Below, piece after piece: positions 21,201 through 33,200 of a DNA stretch of 64,000 nucleotides. How positions within the stretch are numbered: position 1 is the first letter of the stretch; the number at the start of each line of letters is the position of its first letter. Both the position numbers and the translations under genes were made by a program. The notes beneath the pieces were generated by a model that saw only the letters and a program-made list of their open reading frames with translations, was not told where the DNA came from and searched no databases. The DNA is taken from NCBI RefSeq assembly GCF_016097555.1, contig NC_054706.1, positions 55,449,503 through 55,513,502 of the forward strand, read 5' to 3'. The stretch comes from Gigantopelta aegis. Lineage: Eukaryota; Mollusca; Gastropoda; Neomphalida; Peltospiridae.

Positions 21201-24003
21201 TTTTAAAATATTGTATTATATCATAGAATCTGGTTTTTTGTGTTGTACAGTAAAATATCTTAAAACGATAAAACTACTGAATAACCGACACAAATTAAGA
21301 TACCTCAATCTAAGTCAAAGTTTAAAAGGACATAATAAAAGTAAAACAATATGTAGCAAAACAAGGCTTAAATAATTAAAATATATATTTAAAATTTAAT
21401 TTTAAATGACGAAGTAACATTTTGTCAACTAGGACACAACACAAACAGAATATTTCCAACATTCCATTCAGATTACAATGGTAATGTGAACAAAAATAAT
21501 CTAATCCTACCATCAAGGTCGGTATGTAAGATCAAAAACCGTTTAATAAATATTGCTACTGGGACGTATCCAGCTCAATGCCTAATAAGGGAAACCACTC
21601 CAGCTGAATTTACATTAAGGATATACACAGTTATCACTCTTTGTCCATATAAGCCTAGTAATGCACAGATTCAACTGCAGATGTATAAAACATTGTATCA
21701 TTACAGAACGCAGATTTTACTTGGTGTCTTTTTAATGCATTTCAGTAATGAATACAAATGTTTTCAATTTTTTTTAAATTTCAAATACATTTAATATTTA
21801 TTTTATTTTTTAAAAAGTGTACATTGTTTTCCTCTGTGAAATGTTTATTAAAAATTCTTGAACAATGTAAGCTATCAACAAAATTCACTTACAAATATGT
21901 TTACCAATATATTTTCAACATATAGACTATATTACTCAAAACATTAAATATTCTGGAACAATGTAATGCATCCACAAAATGCATAAAAATTGGTGTATTT
22001 ACAAATATGCTCACCAATATATGTTCTACATATAAACTATACTACTCAAAACATAGTACATGTATTACAAAAATTACATAAATACTTACTAATCACACTC
22101 ATAATGTGTTAAAATTCATAAACTGTGTTTAGAAAAAGAAAACCTAAAATATAATATAATACATTTGTATGTCAAAATATACAAACAAGTATTTCTGCAC
22201 AAACAGATTTGAACAAAGACTTAACCATATTTTTTTAAATCAGCAAAAGCAACAAAATGTTTACAATTTTAATAAATTACAATTGTTTTAAAACATTGAA
22301 ATGTTTTATTTAGATGCATTTTTAAAAGTTCCTTCTTACAATCATCCGAGTTTTCCAAGAAATATCAACACAAGATTTGTGAAAACAAAACGTTAAAATG
22401 TGGACATATGTTGTGAGAGACTAACTGAAAGATGGGTGATACTAAGAATTCACATCTGCATGAGACAAAACCTTGGCAGTGGTGTGGCAATTAAAGGGAC
22501 ATAATCTACAGCTAAACATCTGCAAATGGCAGTTGCTTTAAAGATATTGCATTTTACCATAACCGGAATCTGGTTTGGAATGTTCACATTATAACTTATA
22601 TTAATACATGTATGATTTCATGTGAAATGGTGACAGAAATATTTGCTGCAGTTTTATGTTTAACTGAGAGATGTGAAAAACAACATAATGTGGTTTACCA
22701 TTTCTACAATTCTAGGTATAATGTATCAGGTATATAGGAACAATATCTGGAGGGGGGGGGGGGGGGGTTATTACAGCCTCTATATAGGGGGAGTAATTAT
22801 TTTTTCTGAACTAGTGTTCAATTATCTTTCCTGATTTTATGTCTTGTAAATGTGTTCAGAACAATCGTATTTCTAATTTATTATAAAACCTTTAGTCAGG
22901 TTTTGCTTAGAGCCCTATTCTATATAACATTGCCATTTAAAGACATACATTATTGATTGATATGAAAACAAACCAATGAAATTCCATAGTAATGAATCAA
23001 AATGAAACTTTGAATAACATCATGGAATTAATTTTACAATTTTGCATGAGTTCAGAAACATTCATTTACAATACACAACAATCTTTACCAGTTCATATGG
23101 TACAAAACATAATTTTCAACAGTAAATTAGTACAACAAAAGTAACAATTGCAAAGTAATAATGACTATTGAAACATGTATTTGAACTATATCAAAATTAC
23201 TACTGGTACAAGAAAAATCAAACCAGTTCAAGCTACCAAATTTGTTAAACAACAATGGGAACAAATCTCTTTCAAAAAGCATCCAGTGCATTCTGATACT
23301 CATGTCTGACTACAGTTAAAAAAAAAATTAAAGGTTCTTTTTTGCACCAAGTTTGCTTTATGACTATTTACAACAGGTACTCAAACAATGAGATATTGTA
23401 ATGGAATATATAATACATGTATTTACATATTAAATGCTTTACAAATCAAACAAGTATAAAAGGACAGCATGTGAAAAGAAGAGAAACAGAAAAATTGAGA
23501 TGAGACTATAAATCTATGAGTATGAAATTGGTGTACCATCCAGATACAATGAACATTATATATAATCTTGTCTGAAAAATGGTCAAATCTGTAACAAACA
23601 TTTTGTTCCAAACTTGTATGACAAGCTGTGAAAGCTGTAATATGAAAATATGCATTTCCAATAATTTATGCACTCTATGATCTGAAGACAAATCGAAAAC
23701 TCTATCCCATGAAGACATATTGTGAATTTAAGTCTATGATACAAAGACAAATTGTTAAGTATATGATATGAAGACCTATCATGAACTCTATGTTATGAAG
23801 ACAAATCAGATAATCTTCGATGTGAAGACAAATCGTGAAGTCTATGATATGAAGACAAATCGTGAAGTCTATGATGTGAAGACAAATCGTGAAGTCTATG
23901 ATATGAAGACCTATCATGAACTCTATGTTATGAAGACAAATCAGATAATCTTCGATGTGAAGACAAATTGTGAAGTCTGTGATATGAAGACAAATCGTGA
24001 AGT
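18274..24003 (-). other. Probable long 3' UTR / downstream region of IAP gene 1 (region A)
   Basis: About 5.7 kb of AT-rich, ORF-poor sequence lies between the RING exon stop and a minus-strand AATAAA at 18274-18279. It aligns over nearly its whole length with 56104-61865 behind the paralogue's RING exon, and its distal 2.4 kb also aligns with 47877-50320 (region B). The AATAAA is kept in all three copies (47877-47882, 56104-56109). Shared blocks include GAGAGACAGAAATAGACAGA and CACAGCTGCAGTAATAAAAA. That it is transcribed as 3' UTR is my inference; RNA evidence is needed. Confidence 0.55.
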
Positions 24004-24016
24004 CTATGATATGAAA
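23711..24016 (-). repeat. 27-bp minisatellite beginning at the stop codon of IAP gene 1
   Basis: About 11 units of a 27-bp repeat (consensus start TGATATGAAGACAAATCGTG), with a higher-order period of 135 bp (five units) visible from 23764 and 23899. The first unit overlaps the last codons and the stop of the RING exon. The paralogue has only five or six units (about 61725-61877). Confidence 0.93.
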
Positions 24017-24209
24017 ATGAGCTCCCACTCTTGTACCGCGCCGCGACAGACTGGGCAGTCTTGTCCGATGAACTGTGGTGCACACTGAGACCCACAACAG
24101 ACATGACGACACGGTCTGAACAATACGTTCACTTCTTCTGACAGACAAACCTTACATCTAATAACACCGGGGGGTGTTGTATCTTCTTCACTGTCATCAT
24201 CAGGTATTT
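24004..24209 (-). CDS. IAP gene 1, exon 6 (C-terminal RING)
   Basis: Residues 586-653. C3HC4 RING with C604, C607, C619, H621, C623 or C624, C628, C637 and C640 (CKVC...RPCRHVCC...CPVC). It ends in WELIFIS, resembling the hydrophobic C-terminal tail that IAP RINGs need for dimerisation. Acceptor TTTTCAG|AAATAC. The RING would recruit an E2 and ubiquitinate the protein itself or its partners. Confidence 0.93.
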
Positions 24210-27200
24210 CTGAAAATATTTTAATTTACAATTGGTTACATTTTACAATAGTGTGGCAGGCTTGTATTTGTCGCATGTTGAGGTTATGGCAGGTTTAGGT
24301 TTTAATGTAGTTAATTTAATATAGTTTGATAAAGTCTAGGTTTTAATGTATTTATTGAAATTGATTTTAGGCAAGTCTAACTCAAATAAAGCACAGACAG
24401 TGCATGAGCAAAGTTCACTAGCACATGAACTCTTTCTTTTGTCTGAGCATGAGCTTTTCTTTTTCTTTCTGCCTCAAGTCAGTTGCTATGTTCAGTTGAC
24501 TTGCTGACTTCAGATGTGTTGGTTGTGTTTTTACTTTTGACATTATTTTATTATGAAGACCAGTTTCATCTGGTTAATGTTGGACCCAGATCCCATATAT
24601 TTGGTGAGTTATTTGCAGTTAATATATATTAATTTCATTACACTTAGACAATACTAAATGTAAATGTTAGATATAACAATCACTTAGGTAAAACTATTAT
24701 ATGTATGTAAGTGCGGGAGTGTGTTTAAAGTATTCACATGAGTTGTATTTATTGTGTATGCTATGTGCAGTTCAGATATTGCGACATGTGTACGTGTACA
24801 TTATGATACATTGTCATAATTGATGTTTTGATATTAATAATATGGATGATGTTACACACGACGTGATGGCCATGAACAATATGTATGTATATGTGTAATA
24901 TTGGTCGTGTTGGTCGGATATATGTTTATGTATTTTATTTTAATTATTTCAGGGTCTTTAATTATTATTTCGGACATGATCCGAACCTGAATAAACGAGT
25001 TCTGAACCCTGAGCAGCTTTTGTGTTTCTGTGAACTAAAACCCATGCTGCTACATTGGAGCCGACGTAGGGACACAGAGACTTCGTGATTGGGACGTGTA
25101 CCCTGGGCCTGTGTCTCGTTCGTTGTGACAAGATGGATGCCACACCTCTCCTCCGTCGGAATCTACAGACAACTTCAGAACATTCTGGAAGTGACGTGAT
25201 GTAATACAGTGATAGGTGATTCATGACTTTAAAACATTTTATTGTTTAAATATTTGAATTCAAAACTTTACGGTGATGTGTATTTTGTGATTTGTAATTT
25301 CCTGAACTGGACAGACTGAGTCATCAACGTGAACTGGACAGACTGAGTCATCAACGTGAACTGGACAGACTGAGTTGTGTTTTCTTAAATGTGTTTTCAA
25401 CTTTGACATTGATATGTGTCTGCATGATTCTTTGGATTGTGTCAAGAACATTGTTTTTTTATGAGCTGTGTTATTCACATTGACTGAACATCTTGCAAAT
25501 TGACATTTGTGAATACAGAAAGAACTTGAATATTAACCTTTGATCTATATTGTGCTGGTATACCATGTTTATATTACTTTGTTTCATGTGTGTTGTGATA
25601 TTCTGATTCAATCAGGTAGGTTTAAATTTTAAGTTGGTAACAAACAATGGCTGTTCATTAGATGTTATAATATTATTTCATTTTTATTTATTTTAAGAAA
25701 ATTGTTTCAAATCGGTGAATGATGTAGCGATGAGTGGAAGGGGTGTGAGTGAGCTATACTAAACAGGATAAAGTTAGGAAATACCTAGATTATAGTAAGA
25801 AAATTAGTAATTAAAATTGAAAAAAAAAAAAAGAAGTAAATATTATAAATTAAATTTGGAATAAAGGTAGGGTAGGCATATTAGGATAGTGAATAGCTTA
25901 GTTGTTAAATTTTTTGGATTTTGTTGATTGCCAAGTACAGTAGTTTTCAGGCATTGTTTATTCTTTTCAACTTTTCTATTTTCTTTCATTCCATCCCCCA
26001 CACCTGCATATTTGCACTTACTAACATGCACCTATCCAATTGCAGTTATTTATATTTCAGATATTTCAAAGTGTTTTTTTGATTGATTTAATTTTATTGG
26101 ATATTTAGATTGATATTACCTTGCAGGTTGTGTATAGTGTTCATTATTGTTTCTCATGTATAGCAACCAAAGTTACTCTACCTTATTAATAAAGTAAACA
26201 CTATCTGATTCTAATGAAGTAGAAAAAAAAAATTAAAACACTAAACACCACCTTTATATACTTTAGTATTTTATTGATAGGTTTGACAGTTTTACTCGTT
26301 TTGTTCTGCTATAGTTGGTATTTACTAGTTGGTGGAATCAAGTTTGGATTTAGAGGGGTTTTTTTTTGTCATGTGATGGTAACAACTTATCTGATTACTC
26401 CAAGGTTTCTACCATGTAGCACATCTATGTTTCCGAATTGATGGTTATGTATGTTTTAGTTGTTTTGTGCTTGTGTCATTGCATTATGAATACTTCATTG
26501 ACACATGATGAGATTGAAAAATTAGTGTATGCATGTAATGCACTGCATATCCATCCCAAGGCAGACATACCAGAAGCTTTGGTGGAACAGATGCGACAGT
26601 ATACAGCACAACAGAAACATGAGAGTAGTTTAGCTAGCAAACAGTCTGATGAGGTGGGTTCCCCCTCTGATTGTCGTTCTTGTAACAACGTGATCCCTAG
26701 AAGGGGATGGGTGGTTGATGACAGTGGTCATCATATTCCCATTTGTTACAGATGTAGACAGCCTGGTCACTTAGCTTTCTCTTGCAGAGTACGCTTAGAC
26801 CATAGCTGGTATCGTAAAGATGACTGTTAGTTTAAACAAACAGGTTCAGTCTTCAACAACAAGAGCACCAGATGGTCTCTTAGGTGAGGCTAATGAGATA
26901 GATGTTTATATTAATGGATTCAATGCTCGTGCATTGCTTGATACAGGGGCTACCGTGTCTACAGTTAGTCAAACCTTTTATGAAAATAACTTATCTCACA
27001 TTCCTATTTCTCCACTGGACTCCATACTGAATATAGAATGTCCAGTATAGAATGTGCTATGGACAACAGTTGCCCTACCTGGGGTATATTGAAGCATCTC
27101 TTTATGTTCCACAGGTGATAAATGAAGAACAGCATTGCATTTTCTTAGTTGTTCCTGATAGTGTATACAACTGTAATGTTCCCCTTCTGATAGGAACAAT

Positions 27201-30200
27201 GCAAAGCTTGTCATGGTAGTAATTTTCTGCAGAAAGCTAATCTCTTCGTACCATGGTATCTGGCTTTCAGGTGTCTGGTGCTAAGGGAAAAGGACTTGGC
27301 AAAGCAGAATAACAGACTTGGTATAGTGAAGAGTGCTGAGAAGTCTCGTTTTATTATACCACCTAACAGTGAGGTTACCATTAGAGGTTTTCTTGATAAA
27401 ACTATTAACTACCAGCCCACCTGTGCTATTCTTCAGTCTACAAGAGGTTCATTGATACCTGAAGATTTAGATATTGCCCCTAGTATGATTGCTTTTAGCA
27501 ATTCTCCTAGGTTAGCAATAAATGTTCACATCTCTAATATCACTCCTAGAACTGTGACTATCCCACCTCGTGCTACTCTTTGTGAATTACAACCAGTTAG
27601 CATTGAGGATATTCCAGAGGAGAGACATTCAAGAGATCAGGATGTAACTGATAAGATGGATTTTAAAGATGCAACTGTTGACACTGATGAACTTTGTAAG
27701 GGTAAAGCTGTTATTCAACAGTTCATAGACATTTTCTCTACTGGAGAAGATGATGTTGGATTTACAGACAAAATAGTCCATCGAATTGAGCTGTCTGATG
27801 AACAACCTTTCAAACAGCGTCATCGACGAATACCACCTATGTACCAGGAAGTAAAGGACCACCTTCAACAGCTGTTAACAATTGGTATCATCAGAAAGTC
27901 ATACTCACCTTGGTCTTCCAATGTTGTACTAGTCCGCAAGAAAGATGGTCGTATGCGGATGTGTGTTGATTACAGGCAGCTGAATAATCGCACAATCAAA
28001 GATAATTATTCACTTTCTCGTATAGAAGAAATGTTTGATGCTCTTAAGGGGTCCAGATATTTTTCAACACTTGAAATGAAGAGTGGTTATCATAACATTG
28101 CCATTGCTGAGGAACACAAGGAACGCACTGCATTTACAGTTGGTCCTCTTGGGTTCTTCGAGTATAACAGGATGCCTTTTGGACTCTGTAATAGTCCTGC
28201 AACATACCAAAGGTTGATGGCCGAGTGTTTTGACGGATTTCACTTGAAGATATGTCATCTATCTTGATGACATCATTATATTTTCTGACAGCTTTGAAGA
28301 ACATCTCAGTCGACTTTCGCAGGTCTTCCAAAGGATCAGGGAATCTGGGCAGAAGTTGGCACCAGCTAAATGTTCTTTCTTCAAGGAAAAGATTAAATTC
28401 CTTGGCCATATTGTTTCATCTAGTGGTATTAGAGGCTGATCCAGAAAGTATTAGACTGGCCTCAACCTAAAACACTGGAAGAGGTACATCAATTTCTCGG
28501 CTTTGCAGGATATTACAGTAAGTTTGTCAAGGACTTTGCAAAGATAGTTAAACCACTTAACTGTTTGATGCCAGCTGCTAGGTCAAAGAGACATCCTAAA
28601 CACAAGATTGTAGAGATAGAGCCTTGAAATTGGGGAGAAGAGCAAGAAGCAGCCTTTCAGTATTTGAAGGTTCTTTTATCTCCACCTATTCTCGGCTATC
28701 CAGATTACACTAAGCCATTTGAACTGCATGTTGACGCAAGCAGTAAAGGGCTTGGTGCAGTTCTGTACCAGAAGAGTGATGGTCTAAAGCGGGTGATTAG
28801 TTTTGGCAGCAGAGGACTTAGCAAGTCCGAGAGGAACTATTCAGCTCACCGTCTGGAGTTTCTGGCTTTGAAATGGGCGGTGACTGAGAAATTCCATGAT
28901 TATTTGTATGGAAATACTTTTACAGCGTTTACTGACAATAATCCCTTAACTTATGTTCTCACTACTGCTAAATTAGATGCAACTGGTCACCGCTGGCTTG
29001 CCTCTTTAGCAGCTTATGACTTCAATATTGTTTACAGGCCTGGACAGGCCTGGACAAAACAATGCCGAGGTGGATTGTCGAGGTTACCTGGATTGACATC
29101 AGATGAGATCGAGTTTGAGAAACAGATTTCATCAGAATCTGTACAAGCTATTTGTAGCGTTGTTCAGACCCAACCTTATGTGGAGTCCCTGTGCATGTCT
29201 ACCAATGTGGTAGATGTCGAACCTGACAGAGGACAAGATATTAAAGTATGACAGAGAGAGATTGGAGGATGACCCAGTCACAGGATCAGGACCTACGACT
29301 ATGGATTGATTGTGTGAGGTGCAAACGGAAACCTAGAAGAGATGACATTTCCAAGACTAATGTCAATTTTGGGTTTTTTACAGGGCATTCAATAGTCTTT
29401 TTCTTTGCAGAGGAGTTCTGTATAGAGAAGTGACTATTCAGGGAGAGAAGCGTAAACAACATATTGATCAGGCTCAGGCAAGATATTCTTACGGGTTGTC
29501 CATTCCGATACAGTGTGGCAAACACCTGGTCAAGAGATAGAACGCTTTCACTGTTACGAGATCGATTCAGCATCTCCATTTAAGGGTTGCCTGGGAATAG
29601 AACACTTTCGCTGTTCAAGGATGTCAAAGACTGGATTGGTAGGTGTGAAAGGTGTTTACGAAGGAAGTCACCAACCAATGACAGAGCGCCCTTGATAAGC
29701 ATTCAGACAACACAGCCGCTGGAACTGGTGTGCATGGACTTTCTCAAGTTGGATGTATGCAAAGGTGGTTTTAAAAATGTCCTTGTGGTAACGGATCATT
29801 TTACCCATTATGCTCAGGCATTTCCAACAAAGAATATGACTGCAAAGACTGCTGAGGTATTTTATAACAACTGTCGTTCACTATGGTTTGCCTCAGAGAA
29901 TCCACAGTGATCAAGGTGCAAACTTTGAGAGTAAACTACTTTAAGAACTTTGTCAACTACTTAACATCAAGAAGTTGAGAACCACGCCATATCATCCTAT
30001 GGGCAATGGGATGTGCGAGCGGTTCAACCGAACATTGTGTGATATGCTCGGTACTCTCAAAACCAGACCAGAAAAAGGATTGGAAGAGATACATTGGTAC
30101 ACTTTTACATGCGTACAACTGTACAAGACATGACTCTACAGGCCACTCGCCTTTCTATTTACTGTGGATTTAGCTTTTGGGATTGAATTAAATCAGAACC

Positions 30201-33200
30201 ATCAGTCAGTATCTCAGTACACCCAATCGTTGAGAGATCGTCTGCGCCAAGCATACCAACAGGCTACAGCAGCAGCTAGGAATGCAAGTAACAAGCAGAA
30301 GAGAGTATGACATGAAGATCAGAGGGGCAGTGGTACAACCAGGAGACAGGGTATTGGTCAAAACTTTGGCTTTTGTGGTATGCATAAGCTGGCTGATCGG
30401 TATGGGGAAGATGTTTATATTGTTGTGAGACAACCAAACCCAGATATACCTGTGTTTGAGGTTCACAATGAGAATGGAGAAGGCAGGAAAAGAACTCTGC
30501 ATAGAAACCATCTTCTACCGATTGGTTCTTTGCCAGTACCAGAGAATGTTGTCATAGAGGTGAAGAAATGAGTGCCATGGCACCCCCAATCCCCAATTAA
30601 TGTGTGGTATGCAACCTTTTACCCAAGATGTTCAGGATGATGATCTTGATCCACTTGTGGTAAATGGGGGAAACTTCTGATGGTGACAACCAGACGTCAG
30701 AGCAATCAGACGAATTGCCTGGCACAGGAGTTGACCAAACAGAGGATGACGAGGATGGGTTGAGGCAACAGGAGTCCGGAAGTTCCCCAACTTCTTATGA
30801 CGATAACGGTATTAAGGAAGTACCAGTACCACGACCCAGACGTTCTTCTCGGCAGACAGAGACCTGCCTGGATGACTTCGGGAGAATGTGGTGAATCGAG
30901 CAGTAGCTGATCAGGATCAGTTTAATAGATCTAGGGTAAATTCAGCATTTAGCTTCCCAGGGTGTTTTTGAACATATAGGTAATACTGTTTCTCAGGTAA
31001 TTTTGTCTGTCATAGATGGTAGTCAAAGGTAAAAGACGAGGACATCGTTTTCTGTGGAGGGGGGAGTATGTGGCAGGCTTGTATTTGTTGCATGTTGAGG
31101 TTATGGCAGGTTTAGATTTTAATGTAGTTAATTTAATATAGTTTGATAAAGTCTAGGTTTTAATGTATTTATTGAAATTGATTTTAGGCAAGTCTAACTC
31201 AAATAAAGCACAGACCGTGCATGAGCAAAGTTCACTAGCACATGAACTCTTTCTATTGTCTGAGCATGAGCTTTTCTTTCTGCCTCAAGTCAGTTGCTAT
31301 GTTCAGTTGACTTGCACCGGCCTCGGTGGTGCAGTGGTTAAGCCATCGGACTACAGGCTGGTAGGTACAGGGTTCGCAGCCCGGTACCGGCTCCAACCCA
31401 GAGCGAGTTCTTAAGGGCTCAATGGGTAGGTGTAAGGCCACTACACCCTCTTCTCTCTCACTAACAACTAACCAACTAACAACTAACCCACTGTCCTGGA
31501 CAGACAGCCCAGATAGCTGAGGTGTGTGCCCAGGACAGCGTGCTTGAACCTTAATTGGATATAAGCACGAAAATAAGTTCAAAATCAAAGTTGACTTGCT
31601 GACTTCAGATGTGCTGGTTGTGTTTTTACTGAGTTTCATCTGGTTAATGTTGGACCCTGATCCCATATATTTGGTGAGTTATTTGCAGTTAATATATATT
31701 AATTTTATTACACTTAGACAATACTAAATGTAAATGTTAGATATGTATGTTAGATATGTATGTAAGTGCGGGAGTGTGTTTAAAGTATTCACATGAGTTG
31801 TATTTATTATAAGTGTATGCTATGTGCAGTTCAGATATTGCGACATGTGTACGTGTACATTATGATACATTGTCATAATTGATGTTTTGATATTAATAAT
31901 ATGGATGATGTTATACACGACGTGATGGCCATGTGTAATGTGGTGTTGGTCGGATATATGTTTATGTATTTTATTTTAATTATTTCAGGGTCTTTAATTA
32001 TTATTTTGGACACGATCCAAACTTGAATAAACGAGTTCTGAACCCTAAGCAGCTTTTGCGTTTCTGTGAACTAAAACCCATGCTGCTACAATAGCAGAAA
32101 GTATTAGTTAAAACCAAGTATTTACTACATCACATTTTATATATCATTTGGGACGGAATTTAGCTCAGTTGGTTGAGTGCTCGCTTGAGGTGTTTGCATC
32201 GCAGGATCAAACCACCTCGGTGGATCCATTCAAATGACTGGGTTTTTTACCCTAGTCAAAGGCCATGGTATGTGTTTTCCTGTCTGTGGAAAAGCGCATA
32301 CAAAAGATCCCTTGCTGTATTAGGAAAAATGTAGCAGGTTTCCTCTGACTATGTCAGAATGACCATATGTTTGATTAATTAATCATTGGCTACTGGATGT
32401 CAATGTGCTCTAGTGGTTTCGTTAGACAAAACAAACTTTATATATCTTTTGTTAAATTGTGAAACATTACTGTAAAGAGCTATAAAGAATTGTCAGGTTT
32501 TTCTTTTTTGTTGTTGGTGGACATGATCTTTTATGTGGGTTTGTTGTGGAATTTAATTTTTAAATTTGTACAAAATTACAATTGTATACAATAATGTATT
32601 TTTAAATTAAGGACACACTTCATATATGGTATCAAACAATTTCTGATTTTAGTTTATAATATTACAACAGCAGTAAAACTATTACCAACGACCCCAAAAA
32701 TGCAGTAAAAAATCTTGTATAATTTTTTATCATCTCATTAATTTGGTATTACTCTGTTAGTTTCGAGATGTTATTTTTTTCTCAGGAAGCTTAGGGAAGC
32801 AAAAAAAGACAAAATATTTAAAACATCACTTTGTACAATAATACAGACAAAAACACTTTTTATATTCTATGCTCACTAATACACACAACTGTACAAACAT
32901 TCCTCACTTTAATACACACTCTATAACAAACATACTGAACCTGCCACATCTAACTAAAAGCACAACCATTCTACATTTTCTACAACTACACCTGACAACA
33001 AGAAACACTTGATACCTCGTGGATCTCGCCCAACTTTCTGTAACTCGCCCGCCAGACGTCTGATCATCTCCGTCTGGTTCTCCTTAATCTGCTGATTGTT
33101 CTCCAGCTGCTGGCTCTGGTTGTCTAACTGCTGGTTTACAATATACAGCATCTGGTCCCTCTGATGTAGCTGCTGGTCCCTCTGATGTAGCTGCTGGTCC

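Larger units (their letters stand above)
24252..32090 (+). mobile_element. Gypsy-type LTR retrotransposon inside intron 5 of IAP gene 1
   Basis: Complete structure: 5' LTR, primer-binding-like site, gag, protease, reverse transcriptase, RNase H, integrase, polypurine tract, 3' LTR. LTRs begin TGTGGCAGG and end GCTGCTACA. The 4-5 bp target duplication (A)ATAG is at 24248-24251 and 32091-32094. The paralogous intron (around 62110) is uninterrupted: TTTTACAATTTAGCAGAAAG. The element is opposite to the host gene. Stops and frameshifts in all ORFs, and several indels between the LTRs, show it is dead and not very recent. Confidence 0.95.

Noticed and set aside
23711..24016. CRISPR-like array of regularly spaced repeats
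   Set aside because: The units are contiguous 27-bp tandem repeats without spacers, in a eukaryotic 3' region.
23702..24148. 148-codon minus-strand ORF with nine-residue repeats (FTICLHIID type)
   Set aside because: It reads the 27-bp minisatellite and the RING exon in the wrong frame. The RING frame is supported by splice sites, zinc ligands and the paralogue.
26476..26688. Cysteine-rich minus-strand ORF
   Set aside because: It is antisense to the gag zinc knuckle ORF, which has the recognisable motif.
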